Source: an uncultured Flavobacteriales bacterium (GTDB lineage Bacteria; Bacteroidota; Bacteroidia; Flavobacteriales; Crocinitomicaceae). From it: DNA of 64,000 nucleotides. Below, one piece after another: positions 36,363 through 44,447 of this stretch. The notes beneath the pieces are model-generated. The model saw nothing but the letters and a program-made list of their open reading frames with translations. It was not told where the DNA came from and did not search any database. The stretch is taken from contig CAMLHZ010000012.1 in the NCBI GenBank assembly GCA_946480085.1, forward strand, positions 53,882-117,881, read 5' to 3'. Each line of letters starts with the position of its first letter. The first letter of the stretch is position 1. A program made the position numbers and the translations under genes.

Positions 36363-36970
36363 TAGATTGTGTCCTTCGTTTTCTCCATCATTTGAGCCAG
36401 GAAATCTCGTGCTCTGAACAATTGTGCTTTTACTGTTCCTAACGGAAGGTTCAATTCATCTGCAATTTCTTCGTAGCTCAATTCTTCGAAATAACGCTTC
36501 TCAACCAATTCACGGTAACGAGGTTTCAATTTGCTAACCAACTGGCGCATGTGTTTCACCTTTTGGTTTTGAACCAATGTTTCTTCCGGATCAAGCGTAT
36601 TCGATTTAGCGTCGATGCGAATGCTTTCTCCATCGTCGTTCGTGTAACCTGTGTCCATCGAAGTCAATTTCACACGTTTTTTACGAATGAAGTCGATACA
36701 GTTATTGGATGCAATTTTGAATAGCCATGTTGAAAAGGCGTAGCTTGGAGAGTATTGTTCTAAACGGCTAAATGCTTTCCCGAAAGCTTCAATCGTTAAA
36801 TCATCCGCGTCGTCAGCATTTCGAACCATTTTCATCATCATGAAATAGATGGATTCTCTGTAACGGTCCATTAAAGTGGCGTACGCTCCCTGATCTCCCA
36901 ATCTTGCTTGATCTACCAGAACCAAATCGGCCTTTGCCTTGTCTGATAAATGTTCACTAGCTATTTCCAT
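36362..36970 (-). CDS. ECF-type RNA polymerase sigma factor
   Basis: 202 residues. Region 2 reads YRESIYFMMMKMVRNADDADDLTIEAFGKAF...STWLFKIASNNCIDFIRKKR and region 4 reads RYRELVEKRYFEELSYEEIADELNLPLGTVKAQLFRAR, with a helix-turn-helix. The 36-residue linker between the two regions (LTSMDTGYTNDDGESIRIDAKSN) is longer than in most ECF factors. No anti-sigma gene lies next to it. It overlaps the preceding glycosyltransferase gene by 10 bases and is probably co-transcribed with it. Closest types are the SigW-like factors of Bacteroidota; target promoters unknown. Confidence 0.92.
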   Translation of the reverse strand: MEIASEHLSDKAKADLVLVDQARLGDQGAYATLMDRYRESIYFMMMKMVRNADDADDLTIEAFGKAFSRLEQYSPSYAFSTWLFKIASNNCIDFIRKKRVKLTSMDTGYTNDDGESIRIDAKSNTLDPEETLVQNQKVKHMRQLVSKLKPRYRELVEKRYFEELSYEEIADELNLPLGTVKAQLFRARDFLAQMMEKTKDTI

Positions 36971-38097
36971 GATGCGCTCTTTTTTTGCAACGTTGAGTAG
37001 TAGAATAAAGGCAAATAGAGAACATACAACATGTCGAGTAGTGGAAGCAAACCAACAAAACCTTTACCGCTTAAACGGTTAAAGCATTTTCCAAGTAGCC
37101 ACCATTTTACTACAAGAACAAGTGTAAATCCGGCAAGTGCATGAATCCACCACTGTACTTTTGTTAGCAAAATAACAAACGAAATCATCAGAATCAGCAG
37201 GGTAAGGGGATAGATTCCTAACATTAGTTTCTTAATAACCTTGTAATGAGGAGAAGTACTGTAGTGTCGACGCTTCTGAATGGTCAGTGTTTCCCACGAT
37301 TTCTTTCCTTCACTGTACATGAAACTTTCAGGGTGAAGCTGTATGGTATAATTCCTTTTTCTTGCTGCATCCTGAACAAACAAATCATCGTCGCCACTTG
37401 GTAAAGCATAATGTGATTTAAATCCACTTACACTATTAAAAAGTGTTTTGGTGTAAGCCATATTTCGACCAACACCCATGTAAGGCAATCTATTCAAAGC
37501 CATTGAGCAATAATGAATGGCAATCATTAATGTATCGAAACGTATCAGTTTATTGATAAATCCTTTTTCTGTTGTATATGGCCCAACTCCCAAAATCAGT
37601 TGATGCTGATCTGTAAATGTTCCAGCCATTCGCTTTAACCATTGATCGCTGGCAGGACTGCAATCAGCATCCGTTAAAAGCAAGTGTTCATATCGTGCTT
37701 TTTTGATCCCAAGGGTTAATGGAAGTTTCTTACTCGCTTTTAAGTGCTTGCTTTTTTCTACTTCCATTACCTGTAAATGCTTGTATTCGCGCTGCAAAGC
37801 GTTCAGCAAATATTTCGATTCATCGATCGATTGGTGATTCACAACAACCACTTCAAAAGGTGCCGGATAATCCTGAGACAAGAGTTTTGGAAGGTTTTCA
37901 AATAGATTGTCTGCCTCGTTTCGGGCTGCAACTACAATGGAAACCGGTGGAAATTCAGTTGGTAAAGGTTTGATTTTATGAAACGCTAATTTCCCAAAGA
38001 AGAAGCAAGTGTAAAGTATTTGCACCAGCATCGTTCCGATAAAAATCCAGAAAACAATAGCCACTATAGGCTGGGAAAAATCAGGTACAATTTGCAT
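36961..38097 (-). CDS. Membrane-bound family 2 glycosyltransferase
   Basis: 378 residues. An N-terminal helix (~10-30) precedes a GT2 domain: VSIVVAARNEADNLFENLP, then LLLTDADCSPAS as the nucleotide-sugar DxD-type motif, GVGRNMAYTKTLFNSVSGF, and SGDDDLFVQ followed by QKRRHYST, the acceptor and QxxRW-like region. Two or three helices close the protein. The family builds surface polysaccharide or glycolipid; donor and acceptor unknown. It overlaps the sigma-factor gene by 10 bases. A -7 box lies 19 bases upstream of the start. Confidence 0.88.
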   Translation of the reverse strand: MQIVPDFSQPIVAIVFWIFIGTMLVQILYTCFFFGKLAFHKIKPLPTEFPPVSIVVAARNEADNLFENLPKLLSQDYPAPFEVVVVNHQSIDESKYLLNALQREYKHLQVMEVEKSKHLKASKKLPLTLGIKKARYEHLLLTDADCSPASDQWLKRMAGTFTDQHQLILGVGPYTTEKGFINKLIRFDTLMIAIHYCSMALNRLPYMGVGRNMAYTKTLFNSVSGFKSHYALPSGDDDLFVQDAARKRNYTIQLHPESFMYSEGKKSWETLTIQKRRHYSTSPHYKVIKKLMLGIYPLTLLILMISFVILLTKVQWWIHALAGFTLVLVVKWWLLGKCFNRLSGKGFVGLLPLLDMLYVLYLPLFYYSTLQKKSASWK

Positions 38098-38115
38098 TTT
38101 TTCTCAATCAGAGCA

Positions 38116-38123
38116 CAAAGATA
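38116..38123 (-). promoter_or_regulatory. -7 promoter element of the glycosyltransferase/sigma operon
   Basis: On the minus strand this is TATCTTTG, 19 bases before the ATG; no -33 TTG at proper spacing is visible. Confidence 0.5.
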
Positions 38124-38129
38124 GTAAGA

Positions 38130-38255
38130 ATGACAAAAGACCGTCCCGAAAAATCGGGACTGAATGACAAAAGATAAAAGACATTAATTTATACCATTAA
38201 ATGAATCAAGTCTTTGAGCGAAGCGGTCTTTTATCTTTGAGCGAAGCGGTCTAAA
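38130..38255. repeat. Mixed direct and inverted repeats before tgt
   Basis: A near-perfect direct repeat, TCTTTGAGCGAAGCGGTCT, occurs at about 38213-38231 and 38235-38253. GAATGACAAAAGA occurs twice upstream of it (38129 and 38162 regions). A GTCCCGA/TCGGGAC hairpin lies at 38143-38160. The block sits between the divergent glycosyltransferase and tgt genes. Confidence 0.7.
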
Positions 38256-38269
38256 TTCTATTAACTTTG
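38232..38269 (+). promoter_or_regulatory. Promoter elements for tgt
   Basis: Two TAnnTTTG matches: TATCTTTG at 38232-38239, inside the direct repeat, and TAACTTTG at 38262-38269. The TTTG of the first could act as -33 for the second with a 22-base spacer. Confidence 0.5.
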
Positions 38270-38308
38270 CAGCAGTTATTTTTCAACAACAATTACTTTT
38301 TATAGCGC

Positions 38309-39439
38309 ATGCAGTTTGAACTTTGTCATACTGATTCTCAGTCGAAGGCCAGAGCCGGATTACTCCAAACCGATCATGGAACAATTGAAACTCCCATTTT
38401 TATGCCTGTTGGAACACAGGGTTCAGTGAAGGGTGTTCATCAACAGGAATTAAGAGAAGAGGTAGAAGCGCAAATTATTTTGGGAAATACATTTCACCTG
38501 TATTTACGTCCGGGATTAGAAGTAATGGAAGCTGCTGGTGGTTTGCATCAGTTTATTGGTTGGGAACGACCAATTTTGACAGATAGCGGTGGTTACCAAG
38601 TTTATTCTTTGGCTAAAAGCAGAAAAATCACAGAAGAAGGTGTGCGTTTTCAATCGCATCATGATGGGAGTTATCATTTCTTTAGTCCCGAAAGAGCAAT
38701 TGATATTCAGCGAACAATTGGTGCTGATATCATCATGGCTTTTGATGAGTGTACACCGTATCCGTGCGATTACAACTATGCAAAGCGTTCTATGCACATG
38801 ACACACCGTTGGTTGAAACGTTGTATTGCTCAAATGGATGCAACTGAGCCAAAATACGGTTATAATCAGGCATTATTCCCAATTGTACAAGGAAGCGTTT
38901 ATAAGGATCTGCGTGAAGAATCGGCGACATTTATTGCTGAACAAGGTGCAATTGGAAATGCAATCGGCGGATTATCGGTTGGTGAGCCTGACGAAGATTT
39001 GTACGAAATGACGGATTTAGTGTGTTCTATTTTACCTAAAGACAAGCCGCGTTATTTGATGGGAGTTGGGACACCGGTAAACCTTTTGGAAGCCATTGCA
39101 CTTGGAGTGGATATGTTTGACTGTGTAATGCCAAGTAGGAATGCACGTCATGGAATGCTCTTTACTTCTGAAGGAACAATCAATATTAAAAACCAAAAAT
39201 GGGCACTCGATTTTTCTCCGGTAGATCCAAACGGAACAGCAGGAGTTGATCAGGTGTATACCAAAGCATATTTACACCATTTGGTGAAAGCGAAAGAAAA
39301 TTTAGCAATTCAGATTGCAACAATTCATAATTTGGCTTTTTATTTAGCGTTAGTGAAAGAGGCCAGAAGAAGAATTTTGGATGGAACTTTTACTACCTGG
39401 AAAAACGAACAAGTTAAAAAACTAGGACGAAGAATATAA
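38309..39439 (+). CDS. tgt: tRNA-guanine transglycosylase (queuine-tRNA ribosyltransferase)
   Basis: 376 residues, normal for Tgt. DSGGYQVYSL holds the substrate-contact Asp, FDECTPYP and IGGLSVGEP line the active site, and DCVMPSRNARHG holds the nucleophilic Asp. The enzyme exchanges G34 of tRNAs with GUN anticodons for preQ1. In E. coli the C-terminal zinc site is CxCxxC plus a His in AYLHHL. Here the His motif AYLHHL is kept, but the cysteines are absent: the aligned stretch reads SPVDPNGTAGVDQVYTK. I recall similar replacement in other Bacteroidota Tgt proteins. Followed at zero spacing by the LptF/G gene. Confidence 0.95.
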   Translation: MQFELCHTDSQSKARAGLLQTDHGTIETPIFMPVGTQGSVKGVHQQELREEVEAQIILGNTFHLYLRPGLEVMEAAGGLHQFIGWERPILTDSGGYQVYSLAKSRKITEEGVRFQSHHDGSYHFFSPERAIDIQRTIGADIIMAFDECTPYPCDYNYAKRSMHMTHRWLKRCIAQMDATEPKYGYNQALFPIVQGSVYKDLREESATFIAEQGAIGNAIGGLSVGEPDEDLYEMTDLVCSILPKDKPRYLMGVGTPVNLLEAIALGVDMFDCVMPSRNARHGMLFTSEGTINIKNQKWALDFSPVDPNGTAGVDQVYTKAYLHHLVKAKENLAIQIATIHNLAFYLALVKEARRRILDGTFTTWKNEQVKKLGRRI

Positions 39440-40561
39440 ATGTTACCCATTCTCGATAAATATATCATCCGCAAGTTTCTCTCTACATTCTTTTTTATGT
39501 TGGGGATCATCATGTTGCTTGCCATGGTTTTCGATTTATCGGAACGTTTGGGGGAGTTTATCGATAACGAAGCTCCTGTTTCTGACATCGTTTTCGGGTA
39601 CTATCTCAATTTCATCGTCTTCTACGGAAATACGTTTTCGTCGTTGATCATTTTCATCGCGGTAATTTGGTTTACGGCAAAAATGGCACAGGAAACGGAG
39701 ATCATTCCCATGCTGTTTATGGGACGTCCGTTTACTCGAATTCTGCGTCCATATGTCATTGCTTCAACCATTTTGACCATTTTCTCTTTGATTTTGAATC
39801 ATATGGTAATTCCACGGTCGAATAGAGTGCGTTTGGAGTTTGAAGAACGGTACTATCGCGATAATTTGGTGGTAGAGAATTACAATGCAGAATTTCCCGG
39901 ACATCAATTCGTTCACTTCGGCGTGTATTATGCTTCAGAGAATAAAGTCACCGACTTCGAGATCCAGCAATTCGACGATAACAAGCAACTCATTTACTAT
40001 CTGAAAGCGAGATATGCAATTGGAACTCCAGGTACCAGGAATTGGAAATTGAATGACTTTTACCAAAAGAACATTGAAGCACCCCGAAAAGTGAAGAATG
40101 ATTTAGGCGAATGGGAATGGTTCTATCCAAAACAAAAAGTGATAGAACGCAGAGAAAAGGATACAATTTTCCCCTTCAAGATAAATGAAATGGCTATTCG
40201 TGATAATCAGGCTGAAGCAATGACGTATAGTGAACTTCGGGATTTTATAGCCAAGGAAAAAAAGAAAGGAAATCCGAATATTCCAGCCTACGAAATCGAA
40301 TTACATCAGCGTACCAGTTATCCTTTTGCAACTTATGTACTTACGTTAATCGCGGTTTCGGTCGCGAGTAGGAAAAAGCGAGGTGGAATTGGAATCAATA
40401 TTGCCATCGGCTTCGTGTTTGTGTTCGTTTACATTTTTGCAATGAAAGTGACTACGGTTGCTGCGATTAAAGTTGGTTTTCCACCAGTTGCTGCGGTTTG
40501 GATTCCGAATGTCATTTTCGGTGTGATGGCTTATTTCATGTATAAGTTGGCGCCTAAATAG
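39440..40561 (+). CDS. LptF/LptG-type permease (YjgP/YjgQ family)
   Basis: 373 residues. An N-terminal helix group (YIIRKFLSTFFFMLGIIMLLAMVFDLSE), a long periplasmic jellyroll-like middle (~130-290) and three C-terminal helices match the LptF/G fold. These proteins form the inner-membrane part of the LptB2FG exporter that pulls lipopolysaccharide from the membrane. The ATG follows the tgt stop directly (TAAATG), so translation is coupled. Which of LptF and LptG it represents cannot be told here. Confidence 0.88.
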   Translation: MLPILDKYIIRKFLSTFFFMLGIIMLLAMVFDLSERLGEFIDNEAPVSDIVFGYYLNFIVFYGNTFSSLIIFIAVIWFTAKMAQETEIIPMLFMGRPFTRILRPYVIASTILTIFSLILNHMVIPRSNRVRLEFEERYYRDNLVVENYNAEFPGHQFVHFGVYYASENKVTDFEIQQFDDNKQLIYYLKARYAIGTPGTRNWKLNDFYQKNIEAPRKVKNDLGEWEWFYPKQKVIERREKDTIFPFKINEMAIRDNQAEAMTYSELRDFIAKEKKKGNPNIPAYEIELHQRTSYPFATYVLTLIAVSVASRKKRGGIGINIAIGFVFVFVYIFAMKVTTVAAIKVGFPPVAAVWIPNVIFGVMAYFMYKLAPK

Positions 40562-40595
40562 TCGATTCATAACTTACATTTTACACAATCAACGA

Positions 40596-41288
40596 ATGAC
40601 AAGCGAACGAAAAGTAGGAATTATCACTTTTGTGTCTCTAATTGCCCTAATAGCTCAAATGTTCTTGTACCGCAAGACATTCATCAATTTCTGGATTCCG
40701 TTTTCCATTTTTCTGGTTGGTGGATTTGTTCTGTTTACGTTATTCAGAAAGCGTTTTCAGTATTATATAGAAACAAAACATGCCTTTTATCTTCAGGTAT
40801 TTCATGGAACCATCATGTTTGGTGGAATATTAGTGTTCACTTTCATGGGATTGAACTATTACCTTCCAACGGATAAAGATCATGAAGTTGAAATGCGTGT
40901 GCTTCATACGGATTATCTCTCGGCTGGTCGACGTGGAGGTTGTGGAAATCCTTATGCGATAGTTCACTACAACGGAATGGAAAAACAATTGGTCTTTCCT
41001 TGCAATACAAATTTGATTCAAGGTCAGAATATCAAGGTTTCGCTGAATAAAGGACTTTTTGGATTTTTGATTGTAGAAGAAATGACTTCGTTAGTAACAC
41101 AGGAAGATTTGGACCAATTACAGATTAAGGAAGAAACTGATCAGTATCATAAAATTTTAGACGCAGCTGAGTCAAATCTTCAAAAAGGTGACACTGCAAA
41201 AGCCATTGAGTATTTCCAAAGAGCCGTTGGTTTTAAGCCATCCCATAAAGCAACAAAGAAACGCTTAGAAGAAATTTCAGGGAAATAG
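40596..41288 (+). CDS. Membrane protein with TPR-like C-terminus
   Basis: 230 residues. Three hydrophobic helices (~10-90) precede an extracytoplasmic or cytoplasmic strand-rich part with GRRGGCGNPYAIVHYNG, and the last ~60 residues form TPR-like helices (LDAAESNLQKGDTAKAIEYFQRAVGFKPS). It lies 34 bases after the permease gene and may belong to the tgt transcript. No family is recognised. Confidence 0.7.
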   Translation: MTSERKVGIITFVSLIALIAQMFLYRKTFINFWIPFSIFLVGGFVLFTLFRKRFQYYIETKHAFYLQVFHGTIMFGGILVFTFMGLNYYLPTDKDHEVEMRVLHTDYLSAGRRGGCGNPYAIVHYNGMEKQLVFPCNTNLIQGQNIKVSLNKGLFGFLIVEEMTSLVTQEDLDQLQIKEETDQYHKILDAAESNLQKGDTAKAIEYFQRAVGFKPSHKATKKRLEEISGK

Positions 41289-41302
41289 ATTCAATGTTTG
41301 AC

Positions 41303-41310
41303 TAAATTTG
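41303..41310 (+). promoter_or_regulatory. -7 promoter element
   Basis: TAAATTTG fits TAnnTTTG, 15 bases before the ATG at 41326. A suitable -33 is not seen. Confidence 0.4.
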
Positions 41311-41325
41311 TCTCGAATTATTATC

Positions 41326-42081
41326 ATGCGCTTACCAATAATCTTCTTTTTCCTTTCAGTTGTAAATTGCTCGCTTGCTCAAATCGTCAATATTGAAAAC
41401 AAGCGTATTTATGATGATACCGCGGGATGGAGTGGAAGCCTGGATGCCTCGGTAAGCGCTGCGCAGAACGATGAATTGTATTACTCGGCTGGATTTCGAC
41501 CAAAAGTGCAATACAAAACCCGCAAAAATTATTGGTTCTTAATTTCGGATTTGAGTTACGCGGGCTCGCAAACAAAAACCTATGCAAACTCTGGAATGAG
41601 TCATTTGCGGTATGCACGACGTTTAAACAACGGTCCCTGGAAATGGGAAAGTTATGCTCAGGTACAATATAATGAGTTGTTGAATCAGAAACTGCGTGCG
41701 CTTACTGGAACTGGTCTGCGATGGAAATTCATTGACACGAATAATATTCGTTTCTTTGTGGGAAGTTCATTGTTCTACGAGTACGAAGAATTGCAGGATG
41801 AACACATCATTAACGAAGCTGTTCGCTGGAGTAACTACCTGAGCTGGATGATCAACTTGAAATCGGGATTCTATTTTACAGCAGTAAGCTATGTTCAGCC
41901 AAATGTTGAAGATTTTGCAGATGTGCGTTTTTCAGGACAATATTCACTCGGAATGGCCATTGCAAAACATGTCGATTTCCGATTTGAGTTAAATATTTAT
42001 CACGACAGCAGACCACCGGTAAATGTACGTGAGTTTGTGTTTGGCTCCTCTGCAGGTTTACGCTTACGACTTGGAGAGTAA
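41326..42081 (+). CDS. DUF481-type outer-membrane barrel
   Basis: 251 residues from ATG 41326 (MRLPIIFFFLSVVNCSLAQ, a signal peptide); a TTG at 41308 is inferior and would overlap the -7 box. The mature protein (GWSGSLDASVSAAQNDELYYSAGFRPKVQYKTRKNYW, LRYARRLNNGPWKWESYAQVQYNELLN) has the alternating pattern and the NELLxxKxRxLxGxGLRW segment of DUF481 barrels, and ends in LRLRLGE. Family members are small outer-membrane proteins of unknown substrate. Confidence 0.78.
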   Translation: MRLPIIFFFLSVVNCSLAQIVNIENKRIYDDTAGWSGSLDASVSAAQNDELYYSAGFRPKVQYKTRKNYWFLISDLSYAGSQTKTYANSGMSHLRYARRLNNGPWKWESYAQVQYNELLNQKLRALTGTGLRWKFIDTNNIRFFVGSSLFYEYEELQDEHIINEAVRWSNYLSWMINLKSGFYFTAVSYVQPNVEDFADVRFSGQYSLGMAIAKHVDFRFELNIYHDSRPPVNVREFVFGSSAGLRLRLGE

Positions 42082-42126
42082 TTACGAATTACGAATAATT
42101 TGTAATTAGTCACTAGTCATTTCTAA
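42082..42126. repeat. AT-rich imperfect palindrome (TAATTAC/GTAATTA family)
   Basis: TAATTACGAATTACGAAT on the left faces TTTGTAATTAGTCACTAGTCATT on the right. It fills the gap between the convergent DUF481 and CAP-domain genes and is made of the same words as the repeats at 26431 and 43265. Confidence 0.65.
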
Positions 42127-43116
42127 TTATAAAGCTGTACAAAACACCCAATAATAGCCGTAACCACCTTCAACCTCTGCCATTCCAATTCCAACGTATT
42201 TACTGATTTTATTAAACATGTTTTCATAATGTCCAGGGCTGTTGAACCATTGATCATAGGTTTCCGATGCAGTTGAATTTCCGGCCGCAATGTTTTCAGA
42301 ATTGACGAAAGTAGCAGAATAAAATTTCCCGATTCTGTCGAACGTTCCTCCAATTTCCACCAGTTTCCCTTTGACAATGTCGTAACTGTTATGATCGAAA
42401 TAATCCTGTGTTCCCATATCGAGCGCGTGATACCTGCATGCACGAGTTAGATCAGCATTCCAGATCAATGTGTCCATTTTCAAACGTTTTCGTTCTTTGT
42501 TGATCATGATTAGCAGCTCCTTCTCGCTTTGAAAATTGAAAGCCGGAATGTTTTCTGTTCCTTTTGGCATTCCGGTAAAGGAAACGTTTGTTACCAGTAC
42601 TTTGCTTTTATTTTCCGTAACTGTTTCTTCCTTTGATGGTGTAACGATTTCTTTCTCCACTTTTGCCATTTTCGGTTTTAGTTTATTTCCCGAGTATTTC
42701 TCCCATTTGCTGTCGAGCTGTTTGATGTTGGAATTCAAATTCTCCTCATCTAAACCTTCACGAATTTCAGTCGCGGTAATAAACAGAGACTCCTGAACAG
42801 TATCCCATTCTGTTTTTGACTTCAATTCTTTGGAAGCGTTCTCCTCGAAATACCTGGCGTAGTCAATCGCTTTGATGATTCTGGTGTTTTTTGCTTTGAA
42901 CTTCGCTTGTTCTTTAGCGTCATTCAACTGAATTTTCATTGCAAAGAAATAGGGACTTTCCTCATTTGGGAATAAGTTCATTATGGTTTGACAACGATCA
43001 TAACAACGTTCAGGATTCTTACTGTACAGCTTATTCAGGTAATTGAAGCTCCAATCAGACGCAAATGCGTTGGAAGCTAGAATAACAAAAAAGAGGGTTG
43101 TGATAATTGTTTTCAT
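42127..43116 (-). CDS. Secreted CAP (SCP/PR-1) domain protein
   Basis: 329 residues from ATG 43116 (MKTIITTLFFVILASNAFA, a signal peptide); the longer frame from 43203 adds 29 residues that run through an intergenic repeat. The first ~170 mature residues are charged and helical, with no known domain. The last ~130 form a CAP domain: INKERKRLKMDTLIWNADL, then ACRYHALDMGTQDYFDHNS, SENIAAGNSTASETYDQWFNSPGHYENMFN, with the conserved His/Glu cavity residues. Bacterial CAP proteins are extracytoplasmic; function varies and is often unknown. Confidence 0.85.
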   Translation of the reverse strand: MKTIITTLFFVILASNAFASDWSFNYLNKLYSKNPERCYDRCQTIMNLFPNEESPYFFAMKIQLNDAKEQAKFKAKNTRIIKAIDYARYFEENASKELKSKTEWDTVQESLFITATEIREGLDEENLNSNIKQLDSKWEKYSGNKLKPKMAKVEKEIVTPSKEETVTENKSKVLVTNVSFTGMPKGTENIPAFNFQSEKELLIMINKERKRLKMDTLIWNADLTRACRYHALDMGTQDYFDHNSYDIVKGKLVEIGGTFDRIGKFYSATFVNSENIAAGNSTASETYDQWFNSPGHYENMFNKISKYVGIGMAEVEGGYGYYWVFCTAL

Positions 43117-43130
43117 GATGCAGGATTGAT

Positions 43131-43187
43131 TCTCGCCCTTTGAAGCCTGCCTGTGTGAAGTCAGACAGGGGGAATCAAGGGAGGAGA
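43131..43187. repeat. Palindromic intergenic repeat (GTCAGACAGGGG family), copy 1
   Basis: TCTCGCCCTTTGA ... TCAAGGGAGGAGA form the outer arms, CCTGCCTGT ... AGACAGGGGG the inner ones. Copy 2 at 57011-57065 shares GCCT, CTGTGTG and GTCAGACAGGGG in the same order. Confidence 0.7.
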
Positions 43188-43264
43188 CATTGTATGTTTT
43201 CAACGAGCTCGTATAGAATCGTTACAGTCTGACTGAGCAAATACTACAAATGCGCTACTAACTG

Positions 43265-43355
43265 CTAATTACAAATGACCAGTTACTAATTACTAATTGT
43301 GATCTGCTAGTTGAGAGTTCATTTGTCATTCGCCATTCGGAATTAGTAATTACTT
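43265..43355. repeat. AT-rich palindromic repeat (CTAATTACAAATGACCA family), copy 2
   Basis: Bases 43265-43281 are identical to 26431-26447. The left arm faces TCATTTGTCATTCGCCATTCGGAATTAGTAATTAC. It fills the space before the lipoprotein gene at 43374. Confidence 0.7.
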
Positions 43356-43373
43356 TAGATCACTTACTTGCTT

Positions 43374-44444
43374 ATGAAACAACTACTTCTGCTTAGCGCA
43401 TTATTCTGTTTATTATTTACCACTTCTTGTGATGAAGATATTGCTGAGGACGGTACCAAACGTGGAAAATTGTTCTACGTTGGAAACGTGAAGGAGAAAG
43501 GAAAAGAATACACCGTTTTCGTTTACAATCGTTATGAAACCATTGAGTCAGCAGACCAGAGTTCGGCTACATTTTGGTATTGGCTGACTTATACTGTTGA
43601 TGCGAAAACAGGTAAGATCGTTCATCAAACAGAATACGATGTGGATGAGAACTCAGGTTCATTTCTTGGCGTTTCTGATAACTATGCTTTCTTTTTAAGG
43701 GAAGACGGTGTTTCAGCAATCAATCTTCATAAAGACAATTCAATTATTGATCCCGAAGCACTCAAGAAACGTATTGGAAACAAAACACCACAATTAAAAG
43801 GGAACATTGCTTACATGGAGGTGGACGGATACAATACCGTAAGAGTTACGACCGAAAAAGGAGATATTTTTTTGTTGAATCCTACAACGCTTAAGGGAAG
43901 ATTAATTAGCGACGGATTAAACCTAAATCCAGAATTTCAGTTGAAACTGAAGTTGGTGGATTACGGAAATTCAACCTTGATCAACGGACGAATTCATGGA
44001 TATATAACAAACGACACAACTACCTTGGCGCTTGAATCTTATGATGAGAACAATACGCACAAACGCTATTTGTATACACTTCATCATTCATCACGTGAGA
44101 ATTTTTATGAAATGATGAAAAGCATGACGCAGACAAAAGCGGATAGCACCGTTTTTCTGGAGGGAGATATGCTTGGTTTAAACGATTCTATTGTTACTGT
44201 AGAATACATGTCGGCATTGGGAAATAGCGGAGTAAAGAAAATTGGAGCGTATAGTTTGACAAAACGCAAATTCCTGTGGTCGAAGCCCGCTAAATCACTT
44301 TATGAGTATTCGGAGATGGGTAATTACTATGAGCTTTATTGGACAGAAGATGGTAATTCGTTCTTTATTTATTCGCAAGAAAATGCATACAAACCTGTTA
44401 GTTTGGTGAATGCCAAAACTGGAAAAATAATCTGGAAATTTTAA
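43374..44444 (+). CDS. Lipoprotein, propeller-like, paralogue of the next gene
   Basis: 356 residues from ATG 43374; the signal LLSALFCLLFTTSCDED gives lipobox Cys near residue 19. The region FLGVSDNYAFFLREDGVSAINLHKDNSIIDPEALKKRIGNK...VRVTTEKGDIFLLNPTTLKG corresponds in order and spacing to a segment in the next protein, so the two are paralogues. The repeated strands suggest a propeller that reads out as a 'value holder', without catalytic motifs. Three bases separate the two genes; function unknown. Confidence 0.7.
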   Translation: MKQLLLLSALFCLLFTTSCDEDIAEDGTKRGKLFYVGNVKEKGKEYTVFVYNRYETIESADQSSATFWYWLTYTVDAKTGKIVHQTEYDVDENSGSFLGVSDNYAFFLREDGVSAINLHKDNSIIDPEALKKRIGNKTPQLKGNIAYMEVDGYNTVRVTTEKGDIFLLNPTTLKGRLISDGLNLNPEFQLKLKLVDYGNSTLINGRIHGYITNDTTTLALESYDENNTHKRYLYTLHHSSRENFYEMMKSMTQTKADSTVFLEGDMLGLNDSIVTVEYMSALGNSGVKKIGAYSLTKRKFLWSKPAKSLYEYSEMGNYYELYWTEDGNSFFIYSQENAYKPVSLVNAKTGKIIWKF

Positions 44445-44447
44445 GCT

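Noticed and set aside
43117..43203. Extended start of the CAP-domain gene
   Set aside because: The extra 29 residues translate the palindromic repeat and the signal peptide begins at 43116.
43265..43355. CRISPR-like array in the repeated AT-rich blocks
   Set aside because: Repeat units are not evenly spaced or identical and there are no spacers or cas genes.
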